Positions 23,548 through 28,513 of a stretch of DNA of 28,513 bases are shown here, one piece after another. The stretch is from IMG/VR virus record IMGVR_UViG_3300031825_000230, positions 1 to 28,513 of that record, one strand, 5' to 3'. The notes below the pieces were generated by a model. The model was given only the letters and a program-made list of their open reading frames with translations. It was not told the origin of the DNA and ran no database searches. Origin of the DNA: a virus. Each line of letters starts with the position of its first letter. Position 1 is the stretch's first letter. A program made the translations under genes and the position numbers.

Positions 23548-24338
23548 AGCTCCGGAGGCGAGATCGGCCCTGGATTCAACAATCGGAACGCCCAATAGTG
23601 CTGCCGGAAGATATCAGCCGCGTTCCCCAGTAGCTTGTGGCCGAAGCCCGGCTTGGCCGCTTCCATGTACGTCCCCGCCGAACGCCTCAGCCACTTCCAC
23701 GAGCCCCGCCTAACGCCGCTGGCGATGATCAGGGCCTTGAACTCTGTGCGGAACTGGTTGCCGCTAAAGGGCCACGGGACGGCTTGTGCGAGCCCGTGGC
23801 GGCGAATCGACCGCATCGCGTCGGCGGGGAATCGAACCGTCACCCCCCTGCCCGTCTTGCTCTGCGTGACGTGGCAGACGCCGTCGGCCTGAATGGCTCC
23901 CGTAGGCACGCCGAACAAGTCGCCGTAGCGGAGCCCTGTTCCATAGCCTGAGCGAATCGCCAGCGGCCAAAAGTCGCGGTATGCCATCCCATTGGGGAGC
24001 GTGCCGTCCATTCTCTCGGCAGTCTTGATCAGCAGCCGCAATTCTTCTAGCGAGTAGCAGTCGATTTGCTTCTCTCGCATCCGAACGTGACGCACGGGCG
24101 ATTCCGGCGACCAGCCTGAGAACTTCAAGACGGCGAGCAGCGACGTGCGATAGCCGCGCACCGTCTCCGGCTTGAGGCCGCGTTGCTCTAGGCCGGTGAG
24201 ATATTCATTGAGTAGTCGGGCGGTCGGCTGTCGCCCGGCAAGCCACGCGGTAAAGAGCTTCGTGCGGCTGCGAATCTGGCGGGCGTACTGGGGACAGGTG
24301 GGACGGGAAAGCAAGTAGGCTTCAGCGCGGTCTATCAT
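23544..24338 (-). CDS. int: Tyrosine recombinase (phage integrase)
   Basis: From ATG 24338 (AGGA five bases upstream) the product has 264 residues; a TTG at 24401 would add 21 and has no ribosome site. Residues 1-75 form a SAM-like core-binding domain (PQYARQIRSRTKLFTAWL). The catalytic domain has R137 (GYGTGLRYGD), K161 (QSKTGRG), R218 in KWLRRSAGT, and Y248 in FRQHYW as the nucleophile. The usual His of the HxxR box is K215, and the usual LGH is LGN (N239). The first substitution is known in some recombinases; the second is unusual. It recombines attP with the host attB, and its 5' end faces the tRNA-derived att core at 24522-24568. Confidence 0.87.
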   Translation of the reverse strand: MIDRAEAYLLSRPTCPQYARQIRSRTKLFTAWLAGRQPTARLLNEYLTGLEQRGLKPETVRGYRTSLLAVLKFSGWSPESPVRHVRMREKQIDCYSLEELRLLIKTAERMDGTLPNGMAYRDFWPLAIRSGYGTGLRYGDLFGVPTGAIQADGVCHVTQSKTGRGVTVRFPADAMRSIRRHGLAQAVPWPFSGNQFRTEFKALIIASGVRRGSWKWLRRSAGTYMEAAKPGFGHKLLGNAADIFRQHYWAFRLLNPGPISPPEL

Positions 24339-24444
24339 GGCGTTCCTGGGGAGGTACGCCGTCCGTGGTCCGTTCCGTGGCCGTCCAGCGGCCTTCGTCA
24401 AACAGTAATCCGGAGACGAGAAGAGAAGATTCCCTCATCGTAAT

Positions 24445-24464
24445 TACCCCGCTACGTGGGGGTA
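24445..24464. repeat. Inverted repeat upstream of integrase
   Basis: TACCCC (24445-24450) and GGGGTA (24459-24464) flank an 8-bp spacer. The repeat lies between the integrase start and the att core, so it could be an operator for the integrase or an arm-type recombination site. Confidence 0.4.
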
Positions 24465-24502
24465 TAGACCGGATTCAATGGCGTAACATTTCGATAAATA
24501 TC

Positions 24503-24516
24503 TACGAATATTCGTA
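24503..24516. repeat. Perfect 14-bp palindrome beside att core
   Basis: TACGAATATTCGTA reads the same on both strands. Its half site TACGAAT occurs again at 24528-24534, inside the tRNA anticodon loop of the att core. The shared 7-mer and 25-bp offset suggest a recombinase or excisionase contact site. Confidence 0.5.
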
Positions 24517-24521
24517 AGGCA

Positions 24522-24568
24522 TCGGACTACGAATCCGAAGGTTACAGGTTCGACTCCTGTGGGGTGTA
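24522..24568 (+). other. att core: 3' half of a tRNA-Arg(ACG)
   Basis: From 24522 the sequence folds as the 3' half of a tRNA. TCGGA/TCCGA form the anticodon stem around the loop CTACGAA (anticodon ACG), followed by an AGGTT variable loop, the T arm ACAGG-TTCGACT-CCTGT, acceptor strand GGGGTGT and discriminator A at 24568. Upstream sequence is AT-rich and lacks the D arm and the matching ACACCCC acceptor strand, so no complete tRNA is present. A phage carries such a piece as attP, restoring the host tRNA on integration; a prophage right end (attR) looks the same. The integrase next door supports this. Confidence 0.78.
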
Positions 24569-24595
24569 CTTACAACGCGGTGCGGAGTCGAAGGT

Positions 24596-24612
24596 GGTGG
24601 GAGCTTCCCACC
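24596..24612. terminator. Hairpin downstream of tRNA remnant
   Basis: GGTGGGA (24596-24602) and TCCCACC (24606-24612) form a perfect 7-bp stem with a GCT loop. Only a weak T-containing tail (TTAATT) follows. It could be a terminator retained from the host tRNA or a terminator for leftward/rightward transcription. Confidence 0.4.
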
Positions 24613-24683
24613 TTAATTGCGTGCGCGGTCGGGTCAAGTAAGTCGCCAAAACGCGAGGATTCTGCGGGGAAACGAGGGAATTT

Positions 24684-24902
24684 ATGGAAATCGGAACGGC
24701 CAAGATCGGCTGCTCATGCGGCGGCACCAAATGGGATTATGACGAGCCGCTTACGGAGGCGTCCGAAATGACGTGCGCCGCCTGCGGCGCGGTCACGAAC
24801 TACGGCAAGGCGATGGACGCCGCGCGCGACGCCGCAAAGGCGTTCGTCACCAAGCAAATCAAAGACTCACTCAGGGGCATTCCCGGAATCAGCGTCGAGT
24901 AG
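24684..24902 (+). CDS. Small zinc-ribbon-like protein (72 aa)
   Basis: The product starts MEIGTAKIGCSCGGTKWDYD and carries CSCG at about 10-13 and CAACG about 20 residues later, giving a likely four-Cys zinc site. The C-terminal half is a helix (DAARDAAKAFVTKQIKDSLRG). Such small ribbons occur in phage early regions, usually with unknown DNA- or RNA-related roles. The start is preceded by purine-rich GGGGAAACGAGGGAA. Its 3' end converges with, and overlaps by 36 nt, the minus-strand gene to the right. It is the first gene after the att core. Confidence 0.65.
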   Translation: MEIGTAKIGCSCGGTKWDYDEPLTEASEMTCAACGAVTNYGKAMDAARDAAKAFVTKQIKDSLRGIPGISVE

Positions 24903-25058
24903 CGTGTCCGCGACCTTGACGCCGAACGTCTCGGCGAGCGAGCGGACGGAGGCGTCCAGTTCCGTGCGGGCCGCGACGTAGCGGGCGATCGCCTGGCCGG
25001 CGGCCGACTGGTCGAAACAGGTTGGTTCGATGCGGACGGAGATGGTTCCAGAGGCCAT
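24867..25058 (-). CDS. Small hypothetical protein on minus strand (63 aa)
   Basis: AAAGGA lies seven bases upstream of ATG 25058 on the minus strand, a good ribosome site. The 63-residue product has a beta start (MASGTISVRIEP) and then a helix (AGQAIARYVAARTELDASVRSLAETFGV). No family is recognised. It converges on the zinc-ribbon gene, and its start faces the non-coding region upstream of the coiled-coil gene. The overlap with the neighbour's 3' end keeps confidence moderate. Confidence 0.5.
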   Translation of the reverse strand: MASGTISVRIEPTCFDQSAAGQAIARYVAARTELDASVRSLAETFGVKVADTLLDADSGNAPE

Positions 25059-25271
25059 AGGTCAATCCTTTAGAAAACGAGAACGCCCGCCCCGCGAGGC
25101 TGGCACGAAATTAGTAGGGGGACGCCGGACGCCGCGAGGCCGAGGAAACGAAACAAGCTGCCCGCTCCGGCCATCTGCGAAAGCCGATGGGGGGCGGGGT
25201 GAATCGAAAACTGCTGCCGACCGACTCAGTCGCCAAACCTAATCGGCCGGCAGCCCTTTGGAGGAAATGTC
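25059..25271. other. Non-coding interval with short repeats
   Basis: No convincing gene lies here. The 9-mer CCGCGAGGC occurs at 25092-25100 and 25132-25140, and once more at 25476-25484 in the next gap. GGAGGAAATG just before 25272 is the ribosome site for the following gene. The interval must hold promoters for the flanking divergent genes, but I can identify none confidently. Confidence 0.4.
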
Positions 25272-25433
25272 ATGAGCGAAGTTGAGCAACTGCAAAAACA
25301 ACTACGAAAGCTGGAACAAACGGTTGGCGACCTTCAAGAGCAGCTTCGGGAGAAGACGGCTACTAGAGACGAGTTCTCCGTGCTGCAAAAGAAAGTCGAC
25401 GACATGGCGTTCGCCATGATGCAGAACCGCTAA
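25272..25433 (+). CDS. Small coiled-coil protein (53 aa)
   Basis: A strong GGAGG precedes ATG 25272. The 53-residue product has a clear heptad pattern from about residue 4 (VEQLQKQLRKLEQTVGDLQE) and a second helix (FSVLQKKVDDMAFAMMQNR). It would self-associate as a coiled coil. Small proteins like this are common in phage early regions. Function unknown; an anti-host or regulatory dimer is possible. It precedes the hairpin element and the helix-turn-helix gene. Confidence 0.6.
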   Translation: MSEVEQLQKQLRKLEQTVGDLQEQLREKTATRDEFSVLQKKVDDMAFAMMQNR

Positions 25434-25453
25434 CGGCACCCAAGTAAAGCAAA

Positions 25454-25529
25454 GCAACAACGGAGTGGCGGGATACCGCGAGGCCCCGAAGGTACAAGTC
25501 ACTTGCGCCTAGGACCACTCCGTTGTTGC
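25454..25529. repeat. Perfect 15-bp inverted repeat around 46 nt; candidate structured RNA
   Basis: GCAACAACGGAGTGG (25454-25468) and CCACTCCGTTGTTGC (25515-25529) are exact reverse complements. The 46-nt interior can form further hairpins: CGG-GATA-CCG at 25469-25478 and AGGC...GCCT enclosing CAAGT-C-ACTTG (25495-25505). The right arm overlaps the -35 element of the next gene. There is no T tract on either side, so it is not a simple terminator. Confidence 0.6.
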
Positions 25530-25556
25530 ATTGTCTCACGCTGGTGTGTATCTTAG
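25526..25556 (+). promoter_or_regulatory. Promoter with embedded operator-like palindrome, upstream of the HTH gene
   Basis: A -35-like TTGCAT (25526-25531), a 17-bp spacer, and TATCTT (25549-25554) fit a sigma-70 promoter. The spacer contains the near-palindrome CACGCTGGTGTG (25537-25548). The same 20-bp unit, differing at three positions, recurs at 25826-25845 in the methyltransferase promoter. The expected transcript start is at about 25561, one base before the HTH gene ATG, so the mRNA may be leaderless. Confidence 0.55.
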
Positions 25557-25561
25557 GGGAA

Positions 25562-25768
25562 ATGAGTACCGTGTCAAACATCCCTGGTTACGTGACGGCT
25601 TCGGAAGCCGCCAAGATCATTGGCGTTGATGAAAGCCAGGTACGGCGCTACTGCATCGACGAAAAGCTGCCGGCCACTAAAGTCGGCCAGCAGTGGATGA
25701 TTCGCGAGACTGACGCGAAAAAGTTCAAGCGACCACCGATGGGCAATCCAAATCTAATCGAGCGATAG
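25562..25768 (+). CDS. Helix-turn-helix DNA-binding protein, excisionase/MerR-like
   Basis: This 68-residue protein is a single winged-HTH of the excisionase type: GYVTASEAAKIIGVDESQVRRY, then KLPATKVGQQWMIRETDAKKF, with a wing. The ATG at 25562 has GGGGA very close upstream; GTG 25571 is an alternative start. Proteins of this kind serve as excisionases or small repressors. The gene sits about 1 kb from the integrase and att core, which suits an excisionase. The promoter in front of it carries a palindromic element that also appears upstream of the methyltransferase, suggesting this protein regulates both. A strong terminator follows directly. Confidence 0.75.
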   Translation: MSTVSNIPGYVTASEAAKIIGVDESQVRRYCIDEKLPATKVGQQWMIRETDAKKFKRPPMGNPNLIER

Positions 25769-25772
25769 ACTT

Positions 25773-25810
25773 AGGCCGATTCTAGAAAATCTTTCTGGAA
25801 TCGGCCTTTT
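25773..25810 (+). terminator. Strong rho-independent terminator after HTH gene
   Basis: AGGCCGATTCTAGAAA (25773-25788) pairs with TTTCTGGAATCGGCCT (25792-25807) with one G-U pair and a three-base loop, and TTTT follows within the stem end. It isolates the HTH gene as a monocistronic unit and lies just before the second promoter. Confidence 0.85.
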
Positions 25811-25814
25811 GCAC

Positions 25815-25845
25815 TTTTCAAGTCGCACGCCAGCGTGTATCTTAG
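25815..25845 (+). promoter_or_regulatory. Second copy of the promoter/operator element, upstream of the methyltransferase
   Basis: TTTTCA (25815-25820), a 17-bp spacer and TATCTT (25838-25843) resemble a sigma-70 promoter. CACGCCAGCGTG (25826-25837) is a perfect 5-bp-arm palindrome in the spacer. The unit CACGC-to-TTAG shares 17 of 20 bases with 25537-25556 and has identical promoter spacing. Confidence 0.55.
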
Positions 25846-25932
25846 ACCACACCTAAAGCAAGTGACACTTCTAGCTCGCCTCTGAGCCTGAGTGTCGCCG
25901 TCCGACAACTCACACCGCATGGAGGCATCCGC

Positions 25933-27150
25933 ATGGATGCGATTGCGCGCGTTACGTTCTTGCCGAACGGATTGCAGTTCAGCGACGAGATGTCGTTCGA
26001 CGAATGGCAGGGCGTTGGCGAGCAGATCAAGGCGTCGGTCCAAGGCCACCAATGGTGGATTGGTGATTGGCTTCGCTTCGGCGGTCACAAGTGGGGCGAC
26101 AAGTATGAGTCGGCTGCCGAACTGCTGGGCCTGAAGCCAAACACGCTGCGGAACTTCAAGTCGACAGCAGAGCGATATCCGGACTTATCACTACGTAGTG
26201 ATAATCTTCCATTTGCCCACCATCAGATTGCAGCGGCACTCCCCGAAGAATCTCGCCAAACCGTACTTGAGCAAGCCGCCGAGAACGAATGGTCAGCCGC
26301 TCGCCTCCGCGCCGCCATCCGCGAACAACAACCTCCAGCCATCGCCGGTAAGGTTGAAGTCGAACTAGACGGCAGCGACGACGGCACTCGCTGGGAAATT
26401 CTCAACTGCGACGTGCTGGAGGGTTTGCAATCGCTGTTCGATCGCGGCGTCCAGGCTCGCGTAGCGTTCACCGACCCGCCGTACAACATCGGCATTGACT
26501 ACGGCAAGGGAAAGAAAGCCGACTCACTCACTGATGGGGAGTACATGCAGTGGGTTCGCGAGTGGTTGTGGGCGACTCGCGACTGCCTGACAGACGACGG
26601 CTCGCTGTGGGTAATGATAAATGACGAGTACGCCGCCGAGTACGCGATCGTCCTCAAATCACTGGGGCTGACGATTCGTTCTTGGATTAAGTGGTACGAG
26701 ACGTTCGGCGTTAATTGCAGCAACAAGTTCAATCGGACTTCGCGCCACATCTTCTACTGCGTCAAAGACCCCAAGCGTTTCGTCTTTAATCGTGACGCGG
26801 TGACTCGGCCGAGCGATCGCCAAACCAAATACAACGACCCTCGCGCTGCCGAAGGCGGCAAGATTTGGGACGACGTTTGGCAGATTCCCCGGCTATTCGG
26901 AACCGCCGTCGAGCGGCTTCCAGACTTTCCAACCCAACTGCCTCTGGCATTGGTTCGCCCCATCGTGGAGTGCGCTTCCGACGTGGGCGATTTGGTGATT
27001 GATCCGTTCAACGGCAGCGGAACAACGGGTGCCGCTGCAATCGAAACCGGCCGCTCGTATATCGGCATCGAGCTATCTGAGACGTTCGCGTCAAAGGCTC
27101 GAATTCGACTCGGACACACGCAGCGGCCACTGATTAGGAGTGCAACGTGA
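25933..27150 (+). CDS. DNA methyltransferase with N-terminal DNA-binding-like domain
   Basis: This 405-residue protein has GGAGG at 25921-25925 before ATG 25933. Residues 1-135 form a helical module with a helix-turn-helix-like part (AAELLGLKPNTLRNFKSTAERY) and a second set of helices (FAHHQIAAALPEESRQTVLEQAAE), as found in phage DNA-binding proteins. Residues 150-395 form an amino-methyltransferase: catalytic DPPYNIG (181-187) comes before the SAM-binding DPFNGSGTTG (357-366), the beta-class order. It would methylate adenine N6 or cytosine N4; target sequence unknown. No cognate restriction gene lies nearby, so it probably acts alone, to protect phage DNA or regulate genes. The next gene overlaps its stop by 4 nt. 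Confidence 0.85.
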   Translation: MDAIARVTFLPNGLQFSDEMSFDEWQGVGEQIKASVQGHQWWIGDWLRFGGHKWGDKYESAAELLGLKPNTLRNFKSTAERYPDLSLRSDNLPFAHHQIAAALPEESRQTVLEQAAENEWSAARLRAAIREQQPPAIAGKVEVELDGSDDGTRWEILNCDVLEGLQSLFDRGVQARVAFTDPPYNIGIDYGKGKKADSLTDGEYMQWVREWLWATRDCLTDDGSLWVMINDEYAAEYAIVLKSLGLTIRSWIKWYETFGVNCSNKFNRTSRHIFYCVKDPKRFVFNRDAVTRPSDRQTKYNDPRAAEGGKIWDDVWQIPRLFGTAVERLPDFPTQLPLALVRPIVECASDVGDLVIDPFNGSGTTGAAAIETGRSYIGIELSETFASKARIRLGHTQRPLIRSAT

Positions 27151-27422
27151 AGAAGCTCTGGGAAACGCTCAATGACATTGGCGTCACGATGGGTGCGGAT
27201 AAGTTTCGCGAGATCATCGTTGACGAGTTCACCGCGACCTTCGCCACGAAGGGATGGAGCGGCGATGAGCTTTGCATGCACCCGGATTGCGCTAAGGAGT
27301 TCTGCAACGTCATTCGCCGCAAGGTGAATCACGCGATGATTCCAGACGACGTGATCCTGCGAACGCTCATCAACATCAGGCGGCGTGGTACTGGTGCCGT
27401 GAACATGAAGACCTCCAAATAA
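27147..27422 (+). CDS. Hypothetical protein after the methyltransferase (91 aa)
   Basis: The start is GTG 27147, overlapping the methyltransferase stop (GTGA), so translation is likely coupled. The 91-residue protein is helical (ETLNDIGVTMGADKFREIIVDEF) with two central cysteines (ELCMHPDCAKEFC gives three) and a basic C-terminus (NIRRRGTGAVNMKTSK). A possible metal site is formed by C-x4-C-x4-C and a His. Family not recognised. Pairing with the methyltransferase may be functional or only positional. Confidence 0.6.
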   Translation: MKKLWETLNDIGVTMGADKFREIIVDEFTATFATKGWSGDELCMHPDCAKEFCNVIRRKVNHAMIPDDVILRTLINIRRRGTGAVNMKTSK

Positions 27423-27460
27423 CACCCCCGCCCCCGCCCCAACGCCCAAAGGAGAACGGA

Positions 27461-27691
27461 ATGAGCAACGAAAACGACACGTGCGTGATCGACGGCTGTG
27501 GCAAGCGAGTGAATGCACACGGCCTGTGCAATGCGTGCTATCGCGGCGCGAAACGCCTGGTCGATTCGGGCGAAGAGAGTTGGGAGTCGCTTATCACGAT
27601 GGGGCTGGCTCGATCGAGTGGTCGTGCTAGTAGGTGGGGCGTATTTTCGCAGGCGCACGCTAAGGCTAAGGAAGGCGGGACCACGCAATGA
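27461..27691 (+). CDS. Small zinc-finger-like protein (76 aa)
   Basis: AAAGGAGAA precedes ATG 27461. The product starts MSNENDTCVIDGCGKRVNAHGLCNACYRGAKR, the C-x4-C-x8-C-x2-C pattern found in many small phage proteins that look like a zinc finger (GLCNACY resembles a GATA-type end). The rest is a helix and a basic tail. It probably binds DNA or RNA, or a partner protein. It overlaps the next gene by 4 nt. Confidence 0.65.
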   Translation: MSNENDTCVIDGCGKRVNAHGLCNACYRGAKRLVDSGEESWESLITMGLARSSGRASRWGVFSQAHAKAKEGGTTQ

Positions 27692-27921
27692 GCCAAACAT
27701 CCGCCAACCACCCGTTAGACCGCAACGACCCAGCCGACCAACCGCGCTGCCAGATGGAGCGGCTAGCGGACAGGTTCATGGACGCGCCAAAGCCGAAGTG
27801 GCTGAAGGTCCACGCAACGCGGTGGCTTGACTCCAAGGTGTACATGGAGCTTGAGGCGTCGCTTACCAGCCCCGACCAGATCGAAGACCTCATCAACTAC
27901 TTAGCGAGGGTGAAGGGATGA
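27688..27921 (+). CDS. Small hypothetical protein (77 aa)
   Basis: ATG 27688 overlaps the stop of the zinc-finger gene (ATGA). The 77-residue product has a polar N-terminus (SQTSANHPLDRNDPADQPRCQ) and a C-terminal helical half (SKVYMELEASLTSPDQIEDLINYLARVKG). No motif is recognised. It belongs to a run of at least three overlapping small genes with coupled translation, typical for an early phage operon. Confidence 0.55.
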   Translation: MSQTSANHPLDRNDPADQPRCQMERLADRFMDAPKPKWLKVHATRWLDSKVYMELEASLTSPDQIEDLINYLARVKG

Positions 27922-28085
27922 CCGACTCACCAGTGAAGTTCGGCGACATAAAGGAAGCCGGCATCGAGTGGGAATTGGCTGGCGGTAACAAGCTCAGCGA
28001 GAACGACCGAACGCTTTGCCGAACGATGTGGCTCCTTGCTTGGGTCGCGAGCGAGGAGCGATTTATGGAGGCCGGCGTGAAATGA
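27918..28085 (+). CDS. Small hypothetical protein (55 aa)
   Basis: ATG 27918 overlaps the upstream stop (ATGA), with AAGGG close by. The 55-residue product is MTDSPVKFGDIKEAGIEWEL... and includes a Trp-rich helix (TMWLLAWVASEERFMEAG). It ends in an ATGA overlap with the next gene, so four genes from 27461 onward are chained. Function unknown. Confidence 0.55.
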   Translation: MTDSPVKFGDIKEAGIEWELAGGNKLSENDRTLCRTMWLLAWVASEERFMEAGVK

Positions 28086-28282
28086 CGATGACCCCCGCCA
28101 ACATCGAGATTCTAGCCCGCTACCTCCACAAGAAGGGCTACGGGCTGTTGGACCTCGCCGTGATTGTGCGTCAACCGGTCACCGTGGCCACGCTGTTTCG
28201 TCGCGCCCAGCAGTGGTCCGAACACGAGCAAGAGCTACAGCGTCGGTTCAACGAAGACGCTAAGCGAGTTTTGAAGTCCTAG
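28082..28282 (+). CDS. Small helical hypothetical protein (66 aa)
   Basis: ATG 28082 overlaps the previous stop; an internal ATG at 28088 is the alternative start. The product looks like a small all-helical, possibly helix-turn-helix protein: NIEILARYLHKKGYGLLDLAVIVRQPVTVATLFRRAQQW, then a basic C-terminal helix. The spacing of hydrophobics in GLLDLAVIVRQPVTVATLFRRA could fit a DNA-binding helix pair, but no family can be named. It is the end of the overlapping chain; a short GC-rich hairpin (CCCGC...GCGGG) follows the stop. Confidence 0.55.
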   Translation: MTMTPANIEILARYLHKKGYGLLDLAVIVRQPVTVATLFRRAQQWSEHEQELQRRFNEDAKRVLKS

Positions 28283-28326
28283 CCCGCCGCTGGTCCGCGG
28301 GAGTGAAAGCAAAAAGGAGAAATCAA

Positions 28327-28513
28327 ATGCGAACGTGGATTGTAGGTGAAAACGGCAACCGTGCCTCCATCGAGTTGTGGGGCAGCGAGGAAGCCGCGAA
28401 AGCGGCGTTAGCGACGCTTGAGGACTGCTCGGACTGCTCGGACTGCTCGCGCTGCTCGGGCTGCTCGGACTGCTCGGACTGCTCGCGCTGCTCGGGCTGC
28501 TCGGACTGCTCGC
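28327..28513 (+). CDS. Cys-Ser-X tripeptide-repeat protein, cut by right window edge
   Basis: AAGGAGA precedes ATG 28327. The first 33 residues are ordinary (RTWIVGENGNRASIELWGSE, then a short Ala-rich helix). After LED the protein becomes a perfect run of Cys-Ser-X triplets with X = Asp, Asp, Arg, Gly in a fourfold order, so residues repeat every 12 and the DNA unit is 9 bp. At least ten triplets are visible, and the frame is open at the edge. The regular Cys every third residue suggests a solenoid, metal-binding or disulphide-linked stack; function is unknown. Ser/Cys codons are the same in each copy, so recent tandem expansion is likely. Confidence 0.75.
   Translation, partial: MRTWIVGENGNRASIELWGSEEAAKAALATLEDCSDCSDCSRCSGCSDCSDCSRCSGCSDCS
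28418..28513 (+). repeat. 9-bp tandem repeat encoding Cys-Ser-X
   Basis: Nine-base units of the type RRCTGCTCG/GRCTGCTCG (for example GACTGCTCG) run to the window edge, with a 36-bp higher-order period set by the Asp-Asp-Arg-Gly order. Copies are almost identical at DNA level, in keeping with slippage or unequal crossing-over. Confidence 0.8.

Noticed and set aside
24491-24568. A complete tRNA gene
   Set aside because: The 3' half folds as tRNA-Arg(ACG), but upstream there is no D arm and no acceptor strand complementary to GGGGTGT.
25030-25242. Plus-strand frame of 70 codons rich in Arg and Gly
   Set aside because: Low-complexity composition, no ribosome site, and it overlaps the better-supported minus-strand gene.
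26754-27518. 254-codon minus-strand frame across the methyltransferase end
   Set aside because: It overlaps conserved methyltransferase motifs on the + strand and the following small genes; no motifs of its own.
28418-28513. CRISPR array
   Set aside because: The repeats are 9 bp, contiguous, in-frame and without spacers.

Overview
The window reads as one stretch of a temperate, tailed double-stranded DNA phage (free phage or prophage), GC-rich and tightly packed. Most neighbouring genes overlap by 4 nt (ATGA) or lie within about 10 nt. Several things point to a planctomycete-type host: many starts lack a clear Shine-Dalgarno, PKD and LamG-like domains are used in virion proteins, and the tyrosine recombinase is divergent. 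This host call is inference; no host marker gene is present.

Layout, left to right. 1-3621: tail-appendage genes, namely a LamG-like protein cut by the left edge, an 860-residue protein with an SGNH/GDSL hydrolase domain, and a small unknown. 3622-3737: a non-coding G-rich element that is a candidate packaging site. 3738-10832: packaging and head module (small terminase, GpA-type large terminase, double zinc-ribbon protein, small joining-type protein, lambda-type portal, S78-type prohead protease, long major capsid protein). 10883-13132: decoration/DUF2190-type protein and head-tail connector candidates. 13143-22548: tail module. It holds a likely tail-tube protein, a tail-assembly-chaperone-position gene with a 9-A run allowing a -1 frameshift, the tape measure, hub-like and fibre-like proteins, and a cysteine-rich tandem PKD protein. 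One small membrane protein gene in this block (17200-17400) runs on the opposite strand. 22559-23547: small unknown genes ending in a 29-residue membrane peptide.

23544-24568: integration module. A minus-strand tyrosine recombinase is followed by a 47-bp stretch that is exactly the anticodon-arm-to-3'-end half of a tRNA-Arg(ACG) with no 5' half: an attP or attR core. 24684-28513: small early-type genes. They include a zinc ribbon protein, a coiled-coil peptide, an excisionase-like helix-turn-helix protein, a DNA methyltransferase with an N-terminal DNA-binding-like domain, a chain of small overlapping genes, and at the right edge a protein made of Cys-Ser-X tripeptide repeats.

The right-hand genes look phage-like rather than host-like. 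I therefore favour a continuous phage genome with attP in the middle, but a prophage end beside a second element is possible. The strongest new observation is regulatory. The helix-turn-helix gene and the methyltransferase gene each sit behind a promoter-like sequence whose 17-bp spacer and -10 region share a 20-bp palindrome-containing element, suggesting a common autoregulated switch. Just upstream lies a perfect 15-bp inverted repeat enclosing 46 nt that could fold as a branched RNA.
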